Positions 26,333 through 37,225 of a DNA stretch of 64,000 nucleotides are shown here, piece after piece. Below the pieces are notes generated by a model. The model did not search any database. It was not told where the DNA came from and saw only the letters and a list, made by a program, of their open reading frames with translations. This stretch comes from Quercus robur (lineage: Eukaryota > Streptophyta > Magnoliopsida > Fagales > Fagaceae): the NCBI RefSeq assembly GCF_932294415.1, contig NC_065535.1, forward strand, positions 11,626,282 through 11,690,281. Reading direction: 5' to 3'. Made by a program: the position numbers and the translations under genes. Each line of letters opens with the position of its first letter. The first letter of the stretch is position 1.

Positions 26333-26624
26333 TGAAGGGGTAAGAAATCACGTAACATTGGGCCTGACGGATTCGGACTCATGGGCCGACATTAAGGAAG
26401 GGCCCAGGGCTTAGCATCACTTGAAATACTTGGTGTACACGTTTGAAATCCGAGGGGATCCTAGGGAAATCAGAATGTCCGCAGAAGGATAATTCTAGAA
26501 GATCCGCCTTAATGGAAAACCCACTCTACAGGGATTGCTCAAAGTAGAGTCCCATAAGGAATAGACTTCTAGTCCAAGGAAGAGAAGCCGACTTTCTTCT
26601 ACTATAAAAGCTTCAATACCCTCG
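26333..26624 (+). repeat. Left LTR, truncated after the TATA box
   Basis: Matches the first part of the right LTR with 8 substitutions and one 24-bp gap over 292 bp (about 2.7% substitution). It carries TATAAAAG at 26603-26610 and breaks off 14 bp later at CCCTCG, where inverted coding sequence begins. Confidence 0.95.
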
Positions 26625-28903
26625 GCTATGGCCTTATCCCGCTCTTGGGTGAAGACTCGTTTCTTTTGCCGGACTGGAGGGAAGGAGGGCGACACATTCA
26701 ACCTGTGGACCATGATCGAGGGATCGATTCCCGGCATGTCTTCATGATTCCAGGCGAAGACATCTTGGTTGTTTCTTAGGAAAGTCGTGATCATCTGGCG
26801 TACTGGCCAACTGGCTAGTGTGCTGATTTTAGTCGTTCGTTCAAGCCGTGTGTCGTCAAGTCTTACTTCTTCTAGCTCTTCAACCGGCTCTGCTAATGCT
26901 CGCTGCTTCCCGATACACATCGTCTGCTGCTGATCCTCCATCTCTAACATGGCGATATAGCATTCTCGTGCTGCTACTTGGTTTCCCCGCAGTTCTCCTA
27001 CCCCATACTCCGTCGGGAATTTGATCATTAGGCGGTATGTTGAAGTTACCGCCTTCCAGGAATTGAGAGTGGGTCGTCCGAGGATGGCGTTGTAGGCGAA
27101 CGAGCAGTCAACTACGAGAAATGTTATCTCCTTAGTGATCTGCTGAGGATAGTCACCCGCCGTCACAACTAGCGTTATTGTGCTCAAAGGGAACACCTTT
27201 GTACCCCCAAATCCTACGAGTGGGGCATTCGTTGGGGATAATCGTTCCCTGTCAATCCTCATCTGCTGGAATGCTGGATAGTACAGGATGTCTGCTGAGC
27301 TGCCGTTGTCGACGAGGACCCGGTGCATGTTATAATCCCTAATCTGCAGGCTGACTACTAGCGCATCGTCATGAGGATGGTGAAGTCTCCGAGCGTCATC
27401 CTCTGAAAAGTTTATGACGGGGTTATCTATTCGCGGCATCTTTGGTACGGATCCTGTGAGTTGGACGCTATGGACCATCCTGAGGTAGGTTTTGTGGGCT
27501 TTCTTGGAAGATCCGGCTGCAGCTGTGCCCCCTACAATCATTCGTATGTCTTCTATGGGTGGTCTAGGGCGCTCTTTCTCTCGTCGTGGGGCCTGTTCCT
27601 CTGGTGTATCAGTTATTTCCCTGCTGACGAACCTCTGTAGTTTCCCCTGCCTTATTAGGGCCTCAATCTGTTGCTTCAGGTCATAGCAGTTAACTGTGTC
27701 GTGCTCGTGGTCCCGGTGAAAGCGACAATACTTGTCTCTCGGTCTTTTGTTGGGGTCTCCCTTCAACTTTCCAGGGAAGGTCAATACTCCTTCATCTTTG
27801 ATTTGCATCAACACTTTGTCAATCGAGGCGGTTAACGGGGTGAAATTGGTGAATCTTCCCGTGGGGGGTATGGAGCATTTTTCATCATGTTGATCCCCGG
27901 TTTTAGCGACCTTTCGCCCCCTATCTTGTCTCGTATCCTCCTGTCTTTCCCTCTTCTTAGGCCTTTCCTCGCAGGCCAGCAGCGCATCTTCTGCATTCAT
28001 ATACTTGGTAGCCCTGTAGAGAACGTCCGTCATGGTTTTTGGGTCATTCTTGTATAAGGAAAACAAGAACTTACCCTTCCGTAGCCCACTAGTGAACGCG
28101 GCTACGAGTATCTTATCGTTAGCTTCGTCAATCGAAATGGCTTCTTTGTTGAAACGAGTTATGTAGGCTCGCAGCGTCTCGTCTTCTCGCTACTTGATGT
28201 TCATTAAGCACGCGGTGGAATTTTTGTATTGATGTCCACCTATGAAGTGTGAGGTGAACAGGGCACTCAACTCCTTGAAAGTATTGATGGAGTTTGGTGT
28301 CAACCTACTGAACCAAACCCTCGCAGGCCCCTTCAGCGTGGTCGGGAACACCCTACACATGATCTCGTCTAGTACACCTTGAAGGTGCATTAGGGTCTTG
28401 AAGGTCTCTAGATGATTGAGTGGGTCCTTGACCCCATCGTAGCTTTCGATCTGAGGCATCCGGAACTTTGGTGGTAGGGGGAATGAGTTGACGGACGCGG
28501 TGAATGGTGAGTCGGTTCTGTTCACTAAATCGTCGAGATCAGAAGATACTTGCCCCTTGAGGGCATTCATCATGACCTTCATCTGCTCCTTCATCGCCTG
28601 CATTTCTGCGATGATAGGCGGGGGGGCAAAATCCATGAGAGACGGAAGGCTCACGTTTTGCCGCTCCGGTCGGCTTGGGGCGTTGCTGCCCTCTGGCTTA
28701 TCCTGCTCCCTTCGCTCGGCACTGTTACCTTCCTAGTTTTACTCCTGAAGGTTAGGTCCTGCATCCCTTTGGCGTAGCTGCTCCTCCAGATCATGGTTCT
28801 GCTTTATGAGTCGTTCTACCGCCGTCGTGAGAGTCTGGACCTGCCTTTCTAATGCAGTAGATCTCGGTGGCTTGTCTTCTTGAGCGTTGTTGGTGGTAGC
28901 CAT
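26625..28903 (-). pseudogene. gag-protease polyprotein with start of RT, inverted and broken
   Basis: One frame runs on the minus strand from the ATG at 28903 to the left breakpoint, interrupted by three stops: TAA 28741-28739, TAG 28735-28733 and TAG 28192-28190. Seen in order: a coiled N-terminus, a Retrotrans_gag region around 28380-28210, a CRFH...NCYDL zinc-knuckle-like stretch near 27710, and an aspartic protease with VDNGSSADIL near 27310-27280 and ILGRPTLN near 27080. The start of reverse transcriptase, with FPPVRQKKR and ERDKAIAE, ends at the breakpoint. The frame then runs on into LTR sequence. The protease motif is of the Tat type. The catalytic RT and RNase H are absent. Confidence 0.88.
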
Positions 28904-28989
28904 CGAGCAAGTGAGTACCATGCGACTCTTATGTTCGGGAGGCGATAATCTGGCTTGAATTCTTCGCGTTCCCCACAGACAGCGCCAAT

Positions 28990-29166
28990 TGATGATGCCG
29001 TAATATCACCAGTGAGCTACACGATCCACGCTTGCTTAAGCTAACAACCTGCAAGAAGAAGGAAGTGATCTCGCCGTGGGCACCGGTGTGGTGTCGACCA
29101 AATACCCTCCGACGGTCAAGTTATAATTATTCTCAACTCTAGAGTGCTAGAGTGGATAAATTATGC
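28990..29166 (-). repeat. Inverted U5 part of the left LTR, with PBS
   Basis: Reads as the 3' part of the LTR on the minus strand, ending GGCATCATCA, followed at once (28989 downward) by ATTGGCGCTGTCTGTGGGG, which has the TGGCGC start of a primer-binding site. It matches right LTR 37554-37731 with about 10 substitutions. Confidence 0.9.
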
Positions 29167-29304
29167 ATTATGGAAAAGGAAAGTGAAGGACCCTACAGGA
29201 TCGCGTCATGGAAAATGAAGGGCACTTACCACCTCGAGACAATGGACGGACAAAAGCTGCAGCACCCTTGGAACACGGAGCATCTTCGGAAATACTACCC
29301 GTAG
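29167..29304 (+). pseudogene. Integrase C-terminal remnant of the gypsy polyprotein
   Basis: The plus-strand frame gives EGPYRIASW, then LQHPWNTEHLRKYYP and TAG at 29302-29304. This is the usual C-terminus of plant gypsy polyproteins. It has the opposite orientation to gag, which proves the rearrangement. Confidence 0.8.
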
Positions 29305-29528
29305 AGAGAAGAATATGAGGAACCAACGATTTCCCAGTTTATTTTATTCTATTAGCTACAATTTACTAGTTTTTCTTTGACTTTTGCTACAATCTTTTTG
29401 TACCTTTTTAAGCCCAAGGGGGCAAGTACTTTTTCTTCAAACGCATTTTCTTTAAAGAAGAATATTCATAGATGACTTAATTTTCCACATGGGTGGGTAT
29501 CACGAATGGATACGCTACAGGCAACAAA

Positions 29529-30145
29529 GTCCACAAAGTGGACGGATCAACAAAACGGTGTAATAATTTACAAGTCCACAGAATGGACGGATCATCCAAA
29601 GGGTGAAATAACTGTCCACAAAGTGGATGGATCACCAAAACGGTGAACTAATTTACAAGTCCGCAAAGTGGACGAATCGCCCAAAGTGTTTAATAACTGC
29701 CCACAAAGTGGACGGATCACTAAGATGGTGAAAAAACTGTCCATAAGGTGGACGGATCACCAAAAGGGTGAACTAGCTTACAATTCCGAAAAATGGACGG
29801 ATTAACCCAAAGGGTGAAATAAACTGTCCACAAAGTGGACGGACCACCAAGATGGTTGAATAACGTAGTCCACAATATGAACGGTCACGAAGATTGTGAA
29901 ATTGATTAGTCCACAAAGTGGACGGATCATCAAATTGGTAAAATAATTTAGTCCATCAAATGGATGGATCACCAAAATGGTGAAAACAACAGTCCACAAA
30001 GTGGACGGATCACCCAAATGGTGACAATAGTCCACCATAAGGATGGATCACCCAAGGGTAAAAACTTTCTACATTCCACTAAGAGGATGGATCAATCAAT
30101 CTTGAAATCTAATTACTCCTCAAAGTGGATGGATCAACCGTCATC
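29529..30145. repeat. Tandem array of about 15 hairpin units
   Basis: About 15 degenerate units of 38-45 bp, in places alternating 45 and 40 bp. The best copies read GTCCACAAAGTGGAC, then GGATCACCAAAA, then GGTGA. GTCCAC/GTGGAC and CACC/GGTG are inverted repeats, so a unit can form two small hairpins. The array lies between pol and the antisense ORF, where Tat-lineage elements often hold variable tandem repeats. Confidence 0.9.
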
Positions 30146-32080
30146 TAGAAATACTCGTTAGAAAAATAATGGATAAACAAGTATTTTCTCAATCTCCCCT
30201 TCATAAGGGGGACGGACATTCAAGAAAGTTCCAAACAAAAAGTATCAAGAAGAAGAAAAATAAAATAAAGCATTCATAACAGATGAAAACCCCCAGAGGG
30301 CAATTGTTTCATACAAAAATAAAAGACGGATTGTTCTCAAAATAAATACAAAAATAAAGGACGGATTGTTCTTAAAATAAACAAAAAATATATATATATA
30401 TATAATATCAATCTACATTTTTGGGTCGGCATCTTGAACGACCTTCGACGGAACCGATTCTCCGTCACCATGAACAGCATCGTCACCAAAGAGGTCGTCT
30501 GTGTTCTCTGAAGCGACGGGCAAAGTAGACGTTTGATCTTGATCATTGACATTAATCATTGACACGTCCAGCTCAGGGTAGGCTTTCTTAAGTTGACGGA
30601 GGGCATCATCGAAGCCTTGAAGGAAAGATCCCCCCAGCTTTCTCAACAAAGCGTCGGAGTCTCGGTATTCACGGATCGCAACCTCCTTAGCTTGACGGAG
30701 CTTTTCTTTCAAATCCTTGATTTCCTTATCTTTGGCTTCCAAGGGCTTCCCAGCTTCATCCATCCTTTGCTCAAGTTCTTTTCTCGCCTGCTCTGAAAGG
30801 TCAAACTTCTTCTCCATTGTAGACTTCCACTTATGAAGTTGACCGAGCTCATCATCCGTCTGCTCTGCCTTTGCTCGAACACGTTCCAGAGTTGCCTCAC
30901 GGTTTAGGCACCGGTCCATGAGGCCCTTCATCATAACCAAGGACTGAAATAAACAAGTTAAAAGGTGTTAAACAAAAAGTCAAGCAAAATAGACGAACTC
31001 AAATCGACGGATAAAAGTTACTTATGCAACGGCAAATAAACCCGTCTCCCCCATTGCCTCCGTCGAGTGGTTACCAAGGTCCTCGTAGTCCTCCGAAGAA
31101 ATAATTGACGAAAGCCTCTCCAAAGCAAATTTAGAGTCGTCGCGGAGAAGAGGAGGAGGCTTCTCCTGGCTGGTAGACGGGGCCTTCATTAAGCCCTTGC
31201 CAGACCCTTGTTTTGCTGGGGTGACGGTCTTCGCACCCTCAGCCATCAACCCTACGACGGGTTCCAAAGTGACTTTTTGTTGCTTGTGTGGACGATCAGA
31301 CTTGGACGGCTGTTTCCTCTTTGCCCCCGACATCGTCCCCTTAGGTACCACAACCTTGCCCGTCTCCTTTTGCCTGACGGCCTGTGATTTTATTAGTGCC
31401 CTCCTCTTTGCGTCGTCCATCTCTGCAAAATATGATGGATGAAGTTATTTGCATGCAGTATAAATAAATTGATGAAGTAAAAATTGACGGGCTTACGTCT
31501 ATGAACCTTCTCGTCGTATTTAATGGCCTCTTGAGTAGGCTCAGGATCGTCACAGTACCAGTGTATTGTTTTTGGGTTCACCAATTTGGCCCAAGTCATT
31601 TCTTTCGGCTTGGTCTTTTGGAAAATCTTCTCGAGAAAACTGAACTCTTCAAGACTAACTTGTGGGCGCCGTCTACCTACAGAGAAAGAAGACGGTTAGA
31701 AAAAGAATTATAATGGACGGGTATGAAAAGGATTACAAAAATTTGGACGGGTGCATACGAGATGAATGTATCACTCCCCAAGTTGTGTCAACAGGCATGT
31801 ACTCCGTCTCCCCTGGACGGTTCATCCATTTGTCACCCTCTAGGGAGAAGTAACGACTCTTCCAGTCTCTATTTGAGTCGGGAGTCTCAAAGATAACCTT
31901 CAACAAAGGGCTTCTACTAGCAAAACTATACATCCCCCTTGATTTATCTATCTCATCTGGACGGTAGCAATGAAGGAATTCACGCACCGTCAACCTCTTA
32001 GCACCGTCCGACATTGCACCATAGAGAATCTCCATTGCTATGAAGACCCTCCAGGCGTTCGGAGATATCTGGGTGACGGA

Positions 32081-35000
32081 TAGGGATGGCAATTTTTCCC
32101 CGCCCCGCTTGACCCGCCCCTCCCCGCTTCGCCCCGTGCGGGTTTTCCCCACCCCGCAAAGGTGGTGGGGCGGGGATGGGGCGAAATTTTAGACCCGCAC
32201 CATGGGGCGGGGCGGGGATGGGTTTACACTTTTTAGACCCACCCCGCCCCGCCCCGCCCCGCCCCGCCCCATCCCCACCCCACCCCGCATTAATAAGGGT
32301 TAAATTGTAATTTTATTATACCCTAAAACCCTACTATTTAAACAAAAATGTCAACTTATTTTATTCTACCTAACGTGGCTCTACCTCTTTTTTCTCTCTA
32401 GCAAAGTTGGAAATAAGGTACCAATTTTAACTCTTTTTTTTGTCTTTATTAGAAACAAATTTATAAACTATTGAATTGATGATTTTATTCATGATTCATA
32501 CGGTCTTGCTCAACTTACTTTTCATCATGAACATAATATAATTTTTTTTAATGAGTTACGGGTTTGTGGCTCTAAATATATGTTTGTGTCATTGTTTTTG
32601 TAATTTTGTGTAGGCATTTGGCTGCTTAACAATACTGTTTCTTTAAGCTTGTTAAAATCCATATCTATTTTAGTGGGTTTTTGTTTTTTAATTTTTGGAG
32701 ACAAGATGATGAGGGTCAGCCGGTCAGGGATAGGTTTGATTGCCAATATGATTCTTTCTTTTTCTATTGATTCTTTTTTGAAATCCACTAGACGGACAGA
32801 AAGACTAACCCCTATGAATAGAATCTATAGTGATTTCTATTTTCTACATCATACCCTTTACTGAGCTATGGACCTCCTTCACGCCTGCCTTGCTTGACTG
32901 GCTCGCTGACCTGTTCCTAGAATTTCTACTTGAATAATATATACTATTTGGCATTGTTTCATAACCCGGGTCATTGCTCCTAGCTCTAGCTATTCGTTCT
33001 TGTTCTCCACGCAAAACATACTCACAATTTAATTTTGTTTTATGTATTTTTATTAAAAATATAAGTTACAGATTTTTTTTTTTTTTTTTTTTGAAAGGGA
33101 TACAGGTTTGAGACTTTGTCCCATTCTTTATGAAATAGTCACAAAATGGGAGGAATTAACTAATGCATACTACTGACTACTTAGTATAAAGGAGATTTGT
33201 TTTAGTGTTTTTTAGGCCAATGAAATACGAATACCCATTTGTGTATGTGCTACGGTGCTATGATTTCTAATTTAATTGTTTAACGACGTTGTTGAATATA
33301 TTTTAATTGTTTAACAACGTTGCCAAGGAGATTTGTTTTAATTTTTTTTTCGTTCCCATTATTTTATATTATCTATGTTGGAGAAATATAGTTTGTCCAT
33401 TACTAAGTTGCTAAATTAACATCAGGAAAAAAATGACTTCACATGAAAACATTGGTAGCTCCAATCCATCTGGCAGCAATCAATTTCCTTTGATAGTAGA
33501 TGAAGATAATGCAACCCCATCATCACCTCTGTTGAATATGCCAAACGATGTCCAAGCAGTCCAGCCTAGCAATGAAATAATTCAAGAAGAGGGGAAGTAC
33601 AAATCAATTGTTTGGAATCATTTTAAGAGAAAGAGAGTTGATGAGAAAGACAAGGCTGAGTGCAATTATTGTAAGAAATTGCTAGTAAGGGGATCCAATT
33701 ATGGCACTAAACATTTGCATGACCACGTGAAAATATGTCCAAGGAGAAAGTTTCAAGACATTAGGGATATGAATCAAAAAATTTTGGCGAGGGATCAAAA
33801 TAAAGTGGATTCAATGGCGGGTGTGAATGCTTATAATTTTGATCAAAATGTATCAAGAAATGAACTTGCTCGTATGATCATCTTGCATGAGTATCCCCTC
33901 TCTATAGTTGACCACATTGGTTTTAGAAAATATTCAACTTCTCTTCAACCATTGTTCAGGATGGTTTCTAGGAATACAATCAAGAAGGACATTTTGAGCA
34001 TCTATGAGAAAGAAAGGGAGAAATCAAAGCATGAAATTGATAGGAATCAGGGTAGAATTTCTATTACCACTGATATGTGGACTTCACAAAACAAAAAGCG
34101 AGGGTTTATGGTTGTAACAGCACACTTCATTGATGGTTTGTGGAGATTACAAAGCCGAGTTATGAGGTACTTTTTTTAAAGTATATATTCATTTTTATGT
34201 TTCAATTAAATTCTTTTCAAATGTTTTATGAACTTATATCATTGTTGGTTCTAATTATTTAAATTTCTCATTTAAGGTTTATTTATGTGCCATCTCCACA
34301 TACGAAAGAAGTGCTTTCTAGTGTCCTTCTAGATACTCTGTTGGAGTGGAATATTGATAGGAAGTTATCTACTATGACTATGGACAATTGCAGTACCAAT
34401 GATGCAGTTATAAAAATTATCTTAGATAAGCTTCAACGTGGTGCACTTATTATGCGTGGATCAATGTTGCATATGCGTTGTGCAGCACATGTTCTTAATT
34501 TGATTGTTCAGGATGGTTTGGATGTAATTGGATCATGCATTGAAAAGGTTCGAGAAAGTGTGGGATTTTGGACTGCATCAACAAAGAGAAGGCAGAAGTT
34601 TGAAGAGACAGCTCGACAAGCACATGTTGAATGTACCAAAGAACTAGCCCTTGATTGTAAGACTCGTTGGAACTCTACCTATCTCATGCTTTCTATTGCT
34701 ATAAAGTATCAAAATGTCTTTTATCGATTGAACATATGTGAGTCATCTTATAAGTGCATTCCAACGGAGGAAGAATGGGAGATGGCAAGTAATATATGTG
34801 AGAGATTGGCAGTGTTTCACAAGGTTACAGAGCTATTTTCAGGTACCTCATACCCTACAGCTAATCTTTTCTTTCCTAAGGTGTGTGAAATAAAAATAGC
34901 TTTGAATTCTTGGTTTACAAGCGCAAATGATGTGATTAGGAGTATGGCATTTAAAATGTTGGAAAAATTTGATTGTTATTGGAATGTGATTCATGGTGTT

Positions 35001-36173
35001 ATGGCTGTGGCAACCATTTTAGACCCAAGATATAAGATTGAATTGTTAGAATATTATTTTCCAATAATTTATGGTGATGAAGCTGATAATGAAATTCAAA
35101 GGGTTAGAGATATTTGTTATGAAATGATTCGTGACTACAGTTCTGGGAGAATGGGTAGGGAAGGTACTCGTGGCCCTTGTGTGGGAGAGGATCCGCAAGT
35201 TGATGACTCCCTTATGGACTTTGAAAGATATCTTAGTCAGAAAAAAAGGGGTGGGAATATTAAATTAGAGTTGGACCATTACCTTGAGGATGATTTAATG
35301 CCAAGAACTGTGGATTTTGATATTTTGGCATGGTGGAAATCTAATGGGCCAAAGTATCCTACTTTGCAACGTATTGCAAGGGATATCCTTGCCATTCCAG
35401 TGTCAACTGTTGCCTCAGAGTCATCATTTAGCACAAGTGGTCGATTGTTAAGTCCACATCGCAGTAAACTTCATCAAAAGACTGTGGAGGCATTAATGTG
35501 TGCTCAAAATTGGTTATGGGCTGAAATTAATGGTAATTAAATTTACTAGTTTAATTATGCAATGATTTATGTTGTTGCATTCTTTATTATATTTTTCAAT
35601 TGTTTGATTGAATTTATTTTATCTTTTTTTTAGGTTCTTCATCTACCATAGATGGAATTGAAGATAAATTTCAAAATATCTTGGATGATTATGATGATGA
35701 AGAAGAAAGTGGTGTCACAATGATGGAAGAAAGTGGAGATTCTTTTTGAAGAACTAGGCAATTTTTATTTTGTTATGTATTAGGAGTTTGGATTATTTTA
35801 TTGTGTCATACTATGGGATTTTTGTTGTGATATTGTCTTGTTAAACATTTAGATAATATTATTTAGTTTTTGCTAAAAATTAGTTTGATTTGATAGGATA
35901 AATTTATTTATAATTTCAAGTATATTTTTATTATTGAAACATGTCATTTTATTTGAAAAAATGGTAATAGTTGTAGGGAAAATTAACAAGAAATAAAGTT
36001 TTACGGTATAGCGTGGGGCTTCGCGGGTCTTCGCGGGGCCTTAAGGGGCGGGGATGGGGCAAGAAATTTTCCCCGTCATGCGGGGCGGGGTGGGGATGGG
36101 GCAAGAAAAATCCATGCGGGGCGGGGGCGAAGATCTCATCCTTCGGCCCCGCCCCGCCCCATTGCCATCCCTA
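32081..36173 (+). mobile_element. Complete autonomous-looking hAT transposon (4.1 kb)
   Basis: Termini are TAGGGATGGCAAT and ATTGCCATCCCTA, a perfect 13-bp inverted repeat, flanked by a perfect 8-bp duplication GTGACGGA (32073-32080, 36174-36181). Both subterminal regions are packed with GGGGCGGGG-type repeats (about 32095-32290 and 36015-36160), likely transposase-binding sites. It carries an unbroken spliced transposase gene. It sits in the antisense ORF of the gypsy element. Confidence 0.95.
33433..35749 (+). CDS. hAT transposase (RICESLEEPER/DAYSLEEPER-like), apparently intact
   Basis: Three exons join in frame: 33433-34166, 34277-35532 and 35634-35749, all GT-AG, giving 701 residues with no stop. 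A BED-type zinc finger lies at about residues 57-105 (C77, C80, H96/H98, C102). The RNase H-fold region has the first catalytic Asp candidate in TTDMWTS (D214) and a second in MDNCSTND (D281), followed by CAAHVLNLIVQDGL. The hAT C-terminal dimerisation domain spans about 578-663 (IPVSTVASESSFSTSGR, then LMCAQNW). The tail is acidic. Length fits active plant hAT transposases, which cut and paste their own element in the nucleus. The long 5' part of the element (32290-33430) probably holds its promoter and leader. Intact frame, TIRs and TSD suggest a recent insertion. Confidence 0.92.
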
Positions 36174-37225
36174 GTGACGGATAGTCCAAAAATAATGTAA
36201 GAGTTCTCTATGAAGTGTACTTAGCGGAAACCGAAGTCCTGCCTTCAGCATCTGCTCATACACTTCGACACCTTCTACCCCTTTGTAATAACACTTCTCC
36301 GACACATATGGTAGATGGATGAGAATGTTGTTTGGAATTTGGAAGTTTGCTCTAAAAGTGCTGAAATGTCTCTCCTTGATGATGGATCTGAATTTATGCA
36401 CCGTCCACTTTGGTAGCATGATGAACTCCCTAAGTCCATCAGCACCAACGACGGATCCCAATGCTTGATCCCCGTCGTCATCAGAAGAACCTTCTTCAAC
36501 CATCTCCATATCCTCATTTGCTGAGGATGAAGAAGAGGCAGATGGACTCCTATCTTTGCCGGGACTCTCTTGGTCTTTATGACCGGACGGGTATACCTCC
36601 TCGTATTCCATCCCGTCACGAACCACTGACTGGTTACTTGACGCACTAGACATTGCCTACAATTGACGATGAAACCTAAGATTGACGGTTCTAAAAGTAC
36701 TGACGGGTGTGTAGGTCTAACAGAAATATAAGCACAAAATGCAACTTGAAAAAATGAAAATAAGTACTCACCACACTTAGTAAATGGTAGTTGACGGTTG
36801 AGTAATCGACGGATACGAATTCTCGATGGAGTGCTCTAACAAGGTTGACGACTTCGCTCTGACAACGATTTTTGGCTGAAAATAGTAGAAATGAAGGGAG
36901 AGAGGTGTGTTAGATATATGAGAGATGCACGGAAGACGAAGCGGCGCTTCGATCCGATACACCATCCAATCAAAGTGTGACACGTGGCATGCCTCATAAA
37001 TGTTGACAACTTGTCAGCACACATCCACAGATTGTACCCCTTGAGGAACCGTCAACTTCATAAATCTTCAGCCGTCAACATGATCAATTTGGAAACGTCA
37101 ACTTTGTAAATTTTCAACCGTCATCATGAACAATCCTTGATCGTCATCCCCAATTATATTTAACCGTCACCCTAATGGTTCGACCACTTAAAAATCATGA
37201 CGGACCATAGGGTGAAGGGGGCAAC

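Larger units (their letters stand above)
30413..36653 (-). pseudogene. Antisense accessory ORF of the retrotransposon (putative gypsy-type transposon family), split by hAT
   Basis: Runs opposite to the element. Probable exons: 36653-36182 continuing after the hAT at 32072-31759, then 31676-31497, 31422-31022 and 30943-30413. The first part has an acidic Ser-rich start and FPLSTLHRELLHYF; after the hAT comes SVTQISPNAWRVFIAMEIL. Together these resemble the plant 'putative gypsy type transposon' domain (Pfam Transposase_28). The last exon is a charged coiled coil (ERVRAKAEQTDDELGQL onward). Breaks: the hAT insertion; an extra T in a five-T run near 36190 that shifts the frame relative to the downstream part; and a TAA (31024-31022) right before a GTAAC donor. 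Exon edges come from splice sites and frame only. Confidence 0.7.

Noticed and set aside
26333-29166. Autointegration of retrotransposon DNA into itself as cause of the inversion
   Set aside because: Autointegration joins the LTR terminus to an internal site. Here the junction is inside the LTR, just past the TATA box, so simple autointegration does not fit.
29529-30145. Regularly spaced repeats that might look like a CRISPR array
   Set aside because: The units are degenerate tandem repeats with no unique spacers, inside a plant retrotransposon.
32649-32864. Small open frame in the 5' part of the hAT transposon
   Set aside because: No domain recognised; probably promoter or leader of the transposase gene.
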